Shown here: piece by piece, positions 47,195-57,583 of the stretch | Layout of the letters: each line of letters starts with the position of its first letter | How positions within the stretch are numbered: the stretch's first letter is position 1 | Origin: Cyathus striatus | Taxonomy: Eukaryota; Basidiomycota; Agaricomycetes; Agaricales; Nidulariaceae | Reading direction: 5' to 3' | DNA length: 64,000 nt | Assembly: GCA_025738555.1 (NCBI GenBank) | Contig: JAOVFP010000007.1 | Span: forward strand, 2,418,001-2,482,000 | Translations under genes and position numbers: made by a program | The notes under the pieces: generated by a model | What the model saw: only the letters and a program-made list of their open reading frames with translations | The model's database searches: none | What the model was told of the DNA's origin: nothing

Positions 47195-47640
47195 CCCCCA
47201 CGAAATCAGGTGGACTTCAGGTAGAGTCCAGAAGTCTATCTGGACTACATGTGATTTCCAGGTAGACTCCAGGTAGACTTCTGGACTCTACCTGGACTAC
47301 AGGTAGACTTCTGAACTCTACCTGTACTCTACCTGAACTACAAGTAGACTTCTGAACTCTACCTGTACTCTACCTGGACTACAAGTAGACTTCTGAACTC
47401 TACCTGTACTCTATCTGGACTCCACCTGGACTCTACCTGGACACTACCTGGACTTTATATCAACTTCATGCTAATGTGATACATGTTCATTACCTGTACT
47501 CCACATGTACTCTACCTGTACTCTACCTGGACTCTACCTGAACTTTATATCAACTTCATACTAATGTGATACATGTTCATTACCTGTACTCCACCTGGAT
47601 TCTACCTGGACTCTACCTGGACTTTATATCAACTTATAAC
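47195..47640. repeat. Tandem repeat CTCTACCTGGA/CTACAGGTAGACTT
   Basis: Dozens of copies of an 11-12 bp core TGGACTCTACC with larger units of about 50-110 bp. Both the core and its inverse (GGTAGACTC) occur, so hairpins can form. It lies just downstream of the KDZ gene and may be its subterminal repeat region. Confidence 0.85.
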
Positions 47641-47771
47641 TGTACAAAAAAGGCAGGCAGATGCTGTTGAGACTGTGAGATTCTTAGTTTGCTGAAAGGA
47701 GGAAATTGCAAATTTTAACACTAAATTGATATATTTATTTTAACAGATCTTTACATTAGCATACATGCAAC

Positions 47772-50066
47772 CTAATCAACTCTATTAATTTCAACTCCAT
47801 CTTCCTCAATTCCATCCTCATCTCCCTGTTGTTCTGACTGTATTTGTATTTGTTGATTTTGTTTTTTGATTTGTTTTTGAATAACTCTTTGGGTATGAAT
47901 AAAAAGCATTGCATGCAATGTCCAGTTGAAGTTATCCACAGTCATCCTATTAAGTATACTTTGAAAGCCCCCTAACCAAGCATTTAGTTGTTCACATGCC
48001 TATATAACAAATAGTTATAAATTGCAAATGAGACTATATTAAACATACCTGAGTATTAAATGCTCATTTATAATGCTCATTACCCTCTATATCTCTCTCA
48101 ACAACAACTAGATTTGGTGCTGATCCATTCAAAGGACTAGGATTGCAGTAAGTGCGACATAGGTAATCTGACACTCTGTGATTAATATAGTGATAAGAGT
48201 CTACAACAAATCTTGTAGAGGCTTTCCAAATATTCCAATTATGGGAGTTGATTAAAAATTTCAGGACTACACATGCTTTATCAATGCATACATAGCTTGG
48301 TCTAGTTTCTTGCATTGGATATACATTTTCCAGAAACTCCACAATTTGATGGGCACCTTCTGACTTTGTAAATTTTGTCCATGCAATTACAACTCCACAT
48401 GGCACACAAATTGTTTCAACACAATAGAAACGAGGAGCCACAAAGTAATTATCTGGTTCCTGTGGTTCACAATTTGGCTGGTCATGTTGTGGATTAATTC
48501 TTCTTCTCAATTGCTGTGTCCATGATAGTGCACCTTCTTCAGTTCTTCGGATAAGTCTTTGAATGCCAAGTACAGATTGTCATCCAAATCTAATAACATG
48601 ATTATACCAGTTTTGTCTGTGGTTTACACATGTTTGAGAATTTTGTTCTTTAATATTATAACACCTTTTCATTCAGCATAGTCCTTCATGTTGACTTTCA
48701 TGTCTTAGACAAAATACTCCTGTTCGTGCATTTGCCAATTTTTCAGAACAATTCTGATAGGCACAGTGATTTGACCCCATAACAATGCCATCAACCACTA
48801 TCATTTTAACTTTTGGTTCTGGAACAAGATCTGTTTCCATTGCATTATCATCCATATCTGCATATTCTGTATTTTCAGCATCTTCTCGTAATATTGGTAC
48901 AGTGTGATTTTCATCTATTCCAACTACTGCAGCATTGTCATCAGCATTAATATGATCAGCTATTGCTTTATAATCATGTGTGCATTCTTTACATGAATGG
49001 TTCAAAGCATCTCCAATAATACCCTCTTGTCCCAACTTCAAATATGCCTGTTTAGCTATTTGCTGTATTAATAAGTTGTCAGGCATCACTAGAGTTTTAT
49101 TCATTGAAACAGATATCTGTCTAGTTGTTTCATGTATGAAGGCTTTCCATATTTGCTGTCTTGAAATAGGTGGGTACTCATTTTCATCGCCCAGATACTT
49201 TTTCCAATTTTAATATATTTTGCTTTATTGAAAATTATGCAATCTTTAGGACTAACATCTGGATTACATTGTGAAGCTTCAGAGTTGGAAGGAGTGGCAA
49301 GACTTTTATGATCTGCATAATATATAGCTTCACATTTTGTACAAAATCCAGATACAATCTGAGCATTTTCATATAGTTTAATTCCCTTTATAAGTGTAAC
49401 TTTTGTTCTATCACATTGACAAATATTGATATGCAATGCTCTTCCAATACAAGCTTTTTCAGGTGTTGAACATGTGATGTGAGCAGGACCAATAAGCAGT
49501 ACTGGCTCAATTTCACTAGTAGAAACAGATTTCAAAGGTTGTAAATTTTCTCCTTTTCTTTCATAAGGGTCTAAGTCCAATATAGACAACAATCTATCTA
49601 GCTTTTTAGAAATTACAGATATTTTTGATGACCCTAAAATTTCTGGCCTTTCATATGAATTAAATAGCTGTGTATCCTTCATTTCTGCAGGGTTAATTTT
49701 TGCATCTAAGTGAGTTTGTATAGCAGTAGCAAGTGCTTTAATCCATCCATTAGCAGTTACAGAATATTCATCTTCATGTATGGAATGTTTTGCTCATGCA
49801 TGGAGATTAAGAATATCAGTGTTATTCAGCAATGAGAACAGAATTGTCAATACAGTTGCCAAAGTAATATCTGAACTGAAATTGAGATGAATAAATTCAG
49901 CAAACAGCTTGAATGGAATATTTGGAAATGGATCTTCAGATTGAACTGCATTTACTTGAGGTATAAAGGACAATAAAATGCATATTGTCCATATTTTAAA
50001 ATAAAGCAGGTAAGTTGAGCTATAAAAAATAGAAAGTTTCATTAGAAAATTGTTCTCACAATTCAC
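47772..50066 (-). pseudogene. KDZ transposase with CxC5/CxC6-like cysteine clusters, inactivated
   Basis: Read leftward from about 50,066. An N-terminal helical part (WIKALATAIQTHLD near 49,720) is followed by a first cysteine cluster (ICQCDRT...GFCTKCEAIYYADH, 49,290-49,480; CxC5-like). A second follows (VVDGIVMGSNHCAYQNCSE...FCLRHESQ...LC, 48,670-48,800; CxC6-like). The KDZ core then has FYCVETICVPCGVVIAWTKF, YVCIDKACVVL, VVDSYHYINHR and the YCNPSPLNGSAPNLV block, with a final exon CEQLNAWLGGFQ. TGA stops at 49,794, 48,580 and 48,064 each stand where Arg (CGA) is expected. KDZ proteins are RNase-H-fold cut-and-paste transposases. This copy is dead, but its motifs are otherwise well kept. 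Confidence 0.9.
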
Positions 50067-50084
50067 AGAATCACAACAAAATTT

Positions 50085-50470
50085 ATAGCCAGCATATAGC
50101 TGTTGAAAGCCAATAGTTGTACATACATGAAGTTAAAAATACTGTTGAAGTATTTCAACTCTACATAAAATAAAGAGTAGCAGAAACATTCAGCTACTGA
50201 AACCAAATAATTGTACATACATGAAGTTGAAAATACTATTGAAGCATTTCAACTCTACATAAAATGAAGAGTAGCAGAAACATTCAGCTGTTGAAAGCAA
50301 ATGATTGTACATGAAGTTGAAAATACTGTTGAAGTATTCTCAACTTTACATAAAATAAAGAAATACAAAATCAATGGCTGTTGAAAGCCAATTACTGTAC
50401 AAGGATTGAAAATACTGTTGAAGTATTCCAATCCACAACAATAGAATAAAAACAAAAACTCAACTATTGA
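50085..50470. repeat. Four-copy tandem repeat of about 95 bp
   Basis: Units TGTTGAAAGCCAATAGTTGT...GTTGAAGTATTTCAACTCTACATAAAATAAAG... lie between the KDZ gene and gene family A copy 2. They contain GTTGAAGTATTTCAAC, a short palindrome. Confidence 0.8.
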
Positions 50471-50491
50471 AAGCAAGTAATAACAAAACTC

Positions 50492-52517
50492 TTACAATTT
50501 TTTGGACTTTCCCTTGTCCTTCTTGTGTGACTTCTTACTCTTTCCCTTTCCTTTATTTTCACTCATATCTTCTTGATCTTTCTCCTTCACTCCCTCCTCA
50601 TTATTATCTGTCTCACCCTCTTCTCTTTCCTTGCCCTTTCCCTTACTTTTTTGATTTTTATGATCTTCAGCTGCTTCAGCTGCTGCTTCTTTGCCTTTTA
50701 AAATCTCATATAAGGTTGAAAATCCTGGCTTCTTAGATCCCCAGACACTTTTCTTATCAACTCCATCTTCATTTTTCAACCAAGATAACATTTGTGGATG
50801 GTATTTAAGAAGGGGAAAAGATTTGTAAGGATAAGTATAGTATGTTGAAGGTGACATAAAGACACTAATAAGAACTTTCTTATCAATAGTAGCTTTGACA
50901 GATGTTTGAATGATGCTGAGAGATGCTTTTTGTTCTCCCATATATCCTCAATCATTTCAAACTTTTCATACACAGCACGTATATCTTCCTTCCCCTTACT
51001 TTTAATCAAATGCTCAGGGATATTGAAATGTGAAATAATTAAATGTTTCACAACTTCCTCATCAGTACTAGAAGATCCAGATGGTGCTGCCATTGTTGTA
51101 ATGTCATTCTTATCTGCACCATCTGCTAATATTTCAAGATAATAAATGTTCTTATCATCCACTTGCCATTTGGCAGTTTGGACTTTTTTCTCCTTAATAT
51201 TCATGTAGCAGCCTTTAATGCTCCAGTTTCCATTCTCATGCAAAGATATTCTAGGATTTTTCTCTGTTTTAATTATCAGATGATATTTCAGATGATAAAT
51301 AGTAATAATAACATACTGGATATGGGTGAATAAACTTCACTCATATTCTCTAGTACTTCTTGAAGATCAGATAATGGCTCTTGGTCTGTTATAATGAAAT
51401 CAGGCTTTGGTGCTTCAGGCTTCAGAAACAGGTGAATTTGTCCTTTAATATTTTCTGAAGGCATGGTGAATGGATCTATGCATATGAATATTTAGCTACC
51501 AAAATCTCATAATTATAACTATTATTCTTACCATTTTCATCATCACCATAGTTATATACATTTCCAATAGCTCTTCCACGAGAAAATCCACCAGTTGTAC
51601 ATGATGCTCCTTGAAGCTCATCCTTACTAAGAGAAGACGTGGCTGAACTGTGGGACTCTGAGTGCTTAGACACTTTACTTCTAGAACAGTGAGCATCAGT
51701 TGAATCAGTTGGACTAGATGGAGCTCGACCACACTTTAGAGTGGGAATTCCTTTCTTTGGTGTAATGTCTGTGTCAATATTCATAGATTATTTTTCAGCA
51801 TCTGACTCTGTCTCACTATCATTCTCTTTACTAGAACTATTATAATTTTTATCTTCAGATTTATCAGCATCAGTGTCCTCTTCTTCAAACTCATCAGAGA
51901 TATTAGCAATAATCTCCATAGAATTTTCAGACTCTTCCAAAGACTGATCAGAAGTATTGGAAGCACTCATAAAGTTCAGATCCATATTTTCTAACTCAGA
52001 ACCCAGTGGCATAGAGCCTTCCAGAGATTTATCAGGAGCATCAGCAGCACTTATAAGGTTCAAATTCATGGTTTCTAATTGAGAACCCAGTGGCATAAGA
52101 GTCTCATCTTCATTAAGCAAGTCACCAGTCTCTCCCACTAGAACTTGAGTAGACTCTCTTGAAGAAAAATGAGGAGGTGGGGCAACAGATGTGTTCTCCT
52201 CCATAAGAACTTGCTCTACTCTATAAAAATATAAAAATATAATAAATATATAGTAAAACAAGAGTTACGGAGTAAATTTCTTTGGAATTTCAGCATTTTG
52301 ATCATCTTCAAGTCTATCCACTGAGGTTTTCCTTTATTTCCAAATTTTAAATGTAGTAGTTCAATATGGATCTAAATATTACTCACTTATTAGTCTTATT
52401 CTTGGTCTGTTTAGCTCCCTTTCCATGTGTTGCAGATGCTTTTGAACCAGATTTAGTTGCTCTCTGGTCACTGTCAGCCTTTGCAGCAGCACATGATGAT
52501 TTTCTAGTATTAACCAT
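50492..52517 (-). pseudogene. Gene family A, broken copy (paralogue of 28,087-30,316)
   Basis: ATG at 52,517. Exon 1 (52,517-52,387) gives MVNTRKSSCAAAK and a basic tail; exon 2 is 52,331-52,269 (TSVDRLEDDQ); exon 3 starts at 52,220 (TSVAPPPHF). The matching intron positions and phases in both paralogues prove common origin. Shared later blocks are TTGGFSRGRAIGNVYNYGDD, the GNWSIKGCY part and the FMSPSTYYTYPYK part. TAA near 51,785 is in frame (CAA to TAA would explain it), and a one-base shift in the A-run near 50,930 separates the last 149 codons. There is no poly-Glu tract here. The Lys/Glu-rich C-terminus suggests nucleic-acid or protein contacts. Same strand and adjacent to the KDZ gene, so both may have belonged to one element. 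Confidence 0.8.
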
Positions 52518-52519
52518 GT

Positions 52520-52828
52520 TTGAAATTTGTATGAACTGTGGTGACAACAGGTGAATAGTAGCCTGAGAAGTGGGTGGAAGGGAAGAAAGAAGTTATCTGG
52601 GCACATGCTTGTATATATGAAGATCACATCACACCTATAATTGCCACTTCGACCTCACTTAATCCATGTGTACATCTATTAATAAACCTTTATTTAACTA
52701 TATACAGACATAAACTATTTATATGTAGGTAGATTTCTCATGGAGGCGACAAAGGATGAGGGGAAATCAATAAGGCATTCCAATAGTGGAATACCTTATC
52801 GATTTCCCATAAAAATAGTACAAGAGTG
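52520..52828. other. Intergenic; first hairpin-bearing unit
   Basis: Contains TAAGGCATTCCAATAGTGGAATACCTTATCG (about 52,770), a palindrome repeated about 100 bases on. No gene. Confidence 0.5.
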
Positions 52829-54302
52829 CCCTCATCACTTGCGAGACGAGGGCAAGATAATATGAGAAGGAAAATCGATAAGGCATTCCAATAGTGGAAT
52901 GCCTGATCAATCTCCCATAAAATAGTGTGGGAGCGCCCTCGTCACTTGCAAGATGAGGGCAATGGCGAGGGAGGAGGGAGAAGGCAAGGGCAAGGGCAAG
53001 GGAAGAAGTGAACCACCCTCGTTACTTGTGAGACGAGGGCAAGGGCAAGGGGCCAGGTGGAAAGGCACACACCCTCGTCACTTGTGACACAAGGGCGGAG
53101 AGACAGCACACATCCTCATCACTTGCAAGACGAGGGCATAGGAGGGGTGGAGGAGATGGAGATGGAGATGGAGAAAGGTACACGCCCTCATCACTTGTGA
53201 GACGAGGGCATAGGAGAGGGGGAAGGGGAAGGCAGCACCCTTGTCAGTTGCGAGATGAGGGCGAGGGAGAGGAGGAAGGAGAAGGCAGCACCCTCATCAG
53301 TTGTGAGACGAGAGCGGCAGAGAGGGGGATGGGGGAAGACAGCATCCTCGTCACTTGCGAGACGAGGGTGAGGGTGAAGGACAGGGTGAGGGGGGAGATG
53401 TGAATCGTCCTCGTCACTTGTGAGATGAGGGTGAGGGCGAGGGTGAGGGAGAGGGGGAGGGAGGGAGAGGGGAAGAATTGAATCACCCTCATCACTTGTG
53501 AGACAAGGGCGAAGGAGAGGGAGACGGGGGAAGGCATGCGCCCTCGTCACTTGCAAGACAAGGGCGGAAGAGAGGGAGATGGGGGAAGGCACACACCCTT
53601 GTCACTTGCGAGACAAGGGTGGAAGAGAGGGAGATGGGGGAAGGCACACACCCTTGTCACTTGCGAGACAAGGGTGGAAGAGAGGGAGATGGGGGAAGGC
53701 ATGTGCCCTCGTCACTTGCGAGACAAGGGCGGAAGAGAGGGGGAAGACCGGGGGAAGGCAGCATCCTCGTCACTTGTGAGATGAGAGCCAAGGGTGGAGG
53801 AGGTGGAGATGGAGGAAGGCACATGCCCTTGTCACTTGCAGACGAGGGCGAGAGAGAGGGACCAGGAAGAGACACTTGCCCTCGTCACTTCTGAGATGAG
53901 GGCAAGTGGGAACAGAGGGGAAGACACACGCCCTTGTCACTTGCAGACAAGGGTGAGGGAGAAGGAGCCAGGAGGAGATGCTCACCCTCGTTACTTGCAA
54001 AACGAGGGTGAGTGGGAATGGAGGGGGAAAGCACGTGCCCTCGTCACTTGCAGATGAGGGCGAGGGAGAGGGGCCAGGAAGAGACATCCACCCTCATCAC
54101 TTCTGAGATGAGGGCGAGTGGAAATGAGAGGGGGAAGGCGCACGCCCTCGTCACTTGCAGACAAGGGGGAAGGCGCACACTCTCGTCACTCGTCACTTGC
54201 AGACAAGGGGGAAGGCGCATGCTCTCATCACTTGCAGACGAGGGCGATGGAGAGGGGACCAGGAGGAGATGCCTGCCCTCATCACTTGCGAGACGAGGGC
54301 AA
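52829..54302. repeat. Array of about 26 hairpin-forming repeats with G-rich spacers
   Basis: A 25-bp core CCCTCGTCACTTGCGAGACGAGGG (variants included) recurs about every 54-60 bp. Its ends are complementary (CCCTCGTC and GACGAGGG) around an 8-base loop ACTTGCGA or similar. Spacers are purine-rich (GAGGGAGAGGGGGA) and vary in length. In some units both stem halves change together (CCCTTGTC with GACAAGGG). The ORFs across the array are shadows. I see no cas gene and no leader, and the context is fungal, so it is not CRISPR. Confidence 0.9.
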
Positions 54303-55501
54303 GTGGAAATGAGAGGGCGAGGACCGTCGATGAGAGGAGAGGTGAAGCCGGATGGCTGTGCTCTTCACTTGCTGGAAAGAGGCGGAGGAGGAGGAGGGAG
54401 AGGTGGAGGTGGAGGAGAAGGAGAGAGGACAATGCAGTGCTCGTCATTTGCAAGATGAAGGATGTGGGTGGCAGCGAGAGGAGGGAGGGAAGAGGAAATT
54501 GTACATTGTTGGTGATGATGACAATGCGACAGAAGCGTGCTGGCAGTTGTGGCAGTGTGCGCAGCATGTGAGATGGATGTTTGACAATGGCTATAGGGTG
54601 TTGGTTCACTTAGTTAATAATGCCTGTTTGGCATAACGGTAAAGCTGCAGTGTTGGTGCTTGTTAGGCGCCGGTTATGCGTGAAGTCTTAACTTACATTT
54701 CGCCAATCGAAAGAAGCAGTACAACGACTGTGAAATATCAGAACGATGAATAAACATTCGACTTACTTAATCACACGTAGAGCGTACAATTAACCACCTA
54801 AATTTGATTCTATAAGTTATTATTGAAGATTGTCAGTATACCTCTGGAAACGAATCGAAGTGCAATACAGCTTTGGTTCATAATTTTCGTAGCAATACAA
54901 GAAGTGCCCACTATGTATGACTTCAATATATCTCAACGAGTTGCTTCTTAGTAATATAGCGGCATTGCCAATATCTAATTCAGATGAAAGTTTCCGGAAT
55001 ACATTGTAACATTGACAGCTATGGTACTACTGTTACTGTGGGAAGGAACACGTACTGATTTATCATACCTATATCAGAACCGTGACAATAGAATGATTTG
55101 TACCATTCTTAGTGCACATATGCGTGATTTGGTTCAATCGTATATATATATACAAGGCATTGTGGACTTATTATGAACGTTTGCTAGAGGTATGCATCTT
55201 GACATATGAATAGTAGATGATTATACTGCTATTCTCCACTACCATCCGCTTCTATATGCCTCATCAAATGATATGTCAATCAACGAGAGCTAATTCATGT
55301 GTATATAATACCCTCCATACACACACGCGCGCGCACTATTCCTATTCTTTCTCCTCTTCACCTACCGCCAGTCACTTTATTACAATCTACCAATAACCTC
55401 TAGTTCCTATTCCGATAGATCGAACGAGACTGCCAGTGTGCACACTGAAGTCGATTTAACATTAATGCTACTGACCAACCCCGTCTATACGTGTAGTGTC
55501 A
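54303..55501. other. Transition from repeats to host-like sequence
   Basis: The first 300 bases are purine-rich debris. Near 54,626-54,690 TGGCATAACGGTAAAGCTG with GGTTATGCGTG resembles Pol III A and B boxes weakly. Upstream of 55,502 lie a (CA/CG)n run (about 55,315) and a C/T-rich tract, the likely promoter of the next gene. Confidence 0.45.
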
Positions 55502-56282
55502 ATGTCCACCATCGCAACTGAGACTGCGCTATCGCTGGGCACTTCTTCGACTCTTACCCAGTGGATCACCCAGGAATCATCGGGCCCCGACCTAACTGCT
55601 ACATCCATTGAAAATAGTAAGTACAGGAATAATATACATTTCCAAGATTCCGACAATTGAACTTTCTTAAACTTATATTTCATCACCTACTTCAGTTGGA
55701 ACTGAAACGGCCCATCCAGTACCTACGACAACATCATCAACCACATCTTCATTACCAACCTCATCCCCAACCACCACTTCATCACTAACCCCATCATCAA
55801 CATCACCACCACCCGCACAGTCAGCAATTGCCACCCAACCATCCTCCAGTAGCAGCAGCACAATCATCAAACCAGGAATAATAGCGGCGATAGCAATCCC
55901 AAGTGCTCTCCTCATCCTCGTCTTAACAATATTCCTCACGCTCTACTTCCACAAAAAACACTTACAAAAAATGAATCATCTTACCGGAGAACATACAACG
56001 CGGACGTCGTATTCGTTCTTCACTTCTCGCAAAGCGAAGTTGACTCCGTTCGTTCGCGGGACTAATCTGATAGCATTAGATCAAGTAAACGAACCTCGCA
56101 TGGAAAGAGTTGCCGAGTTAGAGAATGGTGCAAGTGATGGTATAGTTGAGAATGAAAGTCAAGTATCGTATTCGACGTTACCTCCTCCATATCGAAGTGG
56201 TTCGGATGCGGAAGTGCAGGATGTGTTGCGGATTGATGTCGAAGAGGAAGTGAGAGGGGAGGCGAGGAGAAAGGAGGGTTAA
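55502..56282 (+). CDS. Small single-pass membrane protein with Ser/Thr/Pro-rich ectodomain
   Basis: Exons 55,502-55,616 and 55,696-56,282 joined by a 79-nt intron (GTAAGT...TTCAG) give 233 aa. Residues about 40-90 are almost all Ser, Thr and Pro (O-glycosylation-type). A hydrophobic segment GIIAAIAIPSALLILVLTIF (about residues 103-122) is followed by the basic stop-transfer FHKKHLQK, and a soluble tail with PPPYRSGSDAEV. There is no cleaved signal peptide, so it may insert with the tail inside. This architecture is common in basidiomycete cell-wall sensors, but no conserved sensor domain is present. Codon use and GC match a host gene. Confidence 0.8.
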
Positions 56283-57583
56283 TCAGGTTAGGTGCTGTGA
56301 ATTAGGATACGAACTCTTCCATCGAGGACTCTTTTACTAGAGCGCTAAAGGTATATTAGCGCCATCATATACATTATACTGTACCCTATAACATCAAGTC
56401 GATACCACCAACCGCACAAGAGAAAAAAAGTATTAATTGCATAAAATGTTGTACTCTATTCCCAGAGCGCTGAAGCTAAAGGAATATCAGCGCCCTATCA
56501 TACCAAGCAGACACCAAGTCATAGATAAATACATCGGGCCATGACCAGAAGAAAAACAAAAACTTCGCTTCCGAATAGTAGTTAAGTAGATAACGGTCAG
56601 ATAGCGGGCACCCGGTCTGTTTATGTCTGCGCATCGGTATTATGTACATATTATAAGCTATACCAATTTTAAAGTGTCCGAGAACCACTAATATTTCTTT
56701 CGATGTAGATAGCCCACCGAATAAAGTCCAAATTTTTCGAAGTAATAGTATGTAAAGGTTAAAACTACATTACCTGACATTTCACAATATATACAACGGA
56801 AGCCGATTACAGTTATGCTAATTGGTTTTCAATACTGATATTATTGCTGCGCACCATAACGGCAGATTCTTCATGGCGCTAGCCATTATCCAGAATGCGG
56901 AACCATGAAACATAATAAAATATGTTCCGAAAAGCTATATCCCATAATCCATCTTCATTTCCCAGAAATAATTACCATACTGTAAGTCTGTAAGTGTACC
57001 GGACATAAGTAATTACCATTCTGCGCAAACTGATTTAAACTGTGTAAATCCCAATCACTGTATGCTGATACACAGTAAGTTTGCAGTAAATATTCATTTT
57101 AATTCCAGTCGTAGGTAATATATTGTTCGTGTAAAATTATACTGTATACTACGTGTATTAATCTACTGTAAGTATGTTCATCTAACTTTGATATCAATTA
57201 GATATGTACATAGTATCGGGCGGCGGCCCCGATGGCGCACACCAAGGGGCTGCCATTACTGCAATTTCCAAAAGTAGCATATCCCATGACCCCGTGGGAA
57301 GTGGCTGTGGCCGCTCGCGGAAACTGATCGTAACCGGTAGCCGGTAAGTCACATGACTTCGACGCGCGCGTCGCACAAAGTGTATTACTATTCATCGATC
57401 CACGCACTGTAATTGAAGCATTTCTTGTAAATCACAATCGATAAATGCATGTAGAGTTAAATTAAATTAATTAATAGACACTATTCGCATATTTCGCTCA
57501 CTGAATCACTATAAAACTAGTGTAAGAACCTGATTACCCCAGGAATACCCCCCTGCTTAACCTCTGCTCTTGCTGATTGCAAC
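56283..57583. other. Intergenic, AT-rich, with a GC-rich patch
   Basis: No gene seen. A GC-rich patch at about 57,215-57,375 (CGGGCGGCGGCCCCGATGGCG) contrasts with the flanks. AGCGC..TAAAGG-like text occurs near 56,339 and 56,465. This region must include the promoter and left end of the element carrying the next gene, but I found no terminal repeat. Confidence 0.4.

Noticed and set aside
52829..54636. CRISPR array and protein ORFs across the hairpin repeats
   Set aside because: The spacers are not unique sequences, no cas genes exist, and the genome is fungal. The ORFs are low-complexity shadows in both strands.
54620..54700. tRNA gene
   Set aside because: The A-box-like text is fair, but the B box is poor and no cloverleaf can be drawn.
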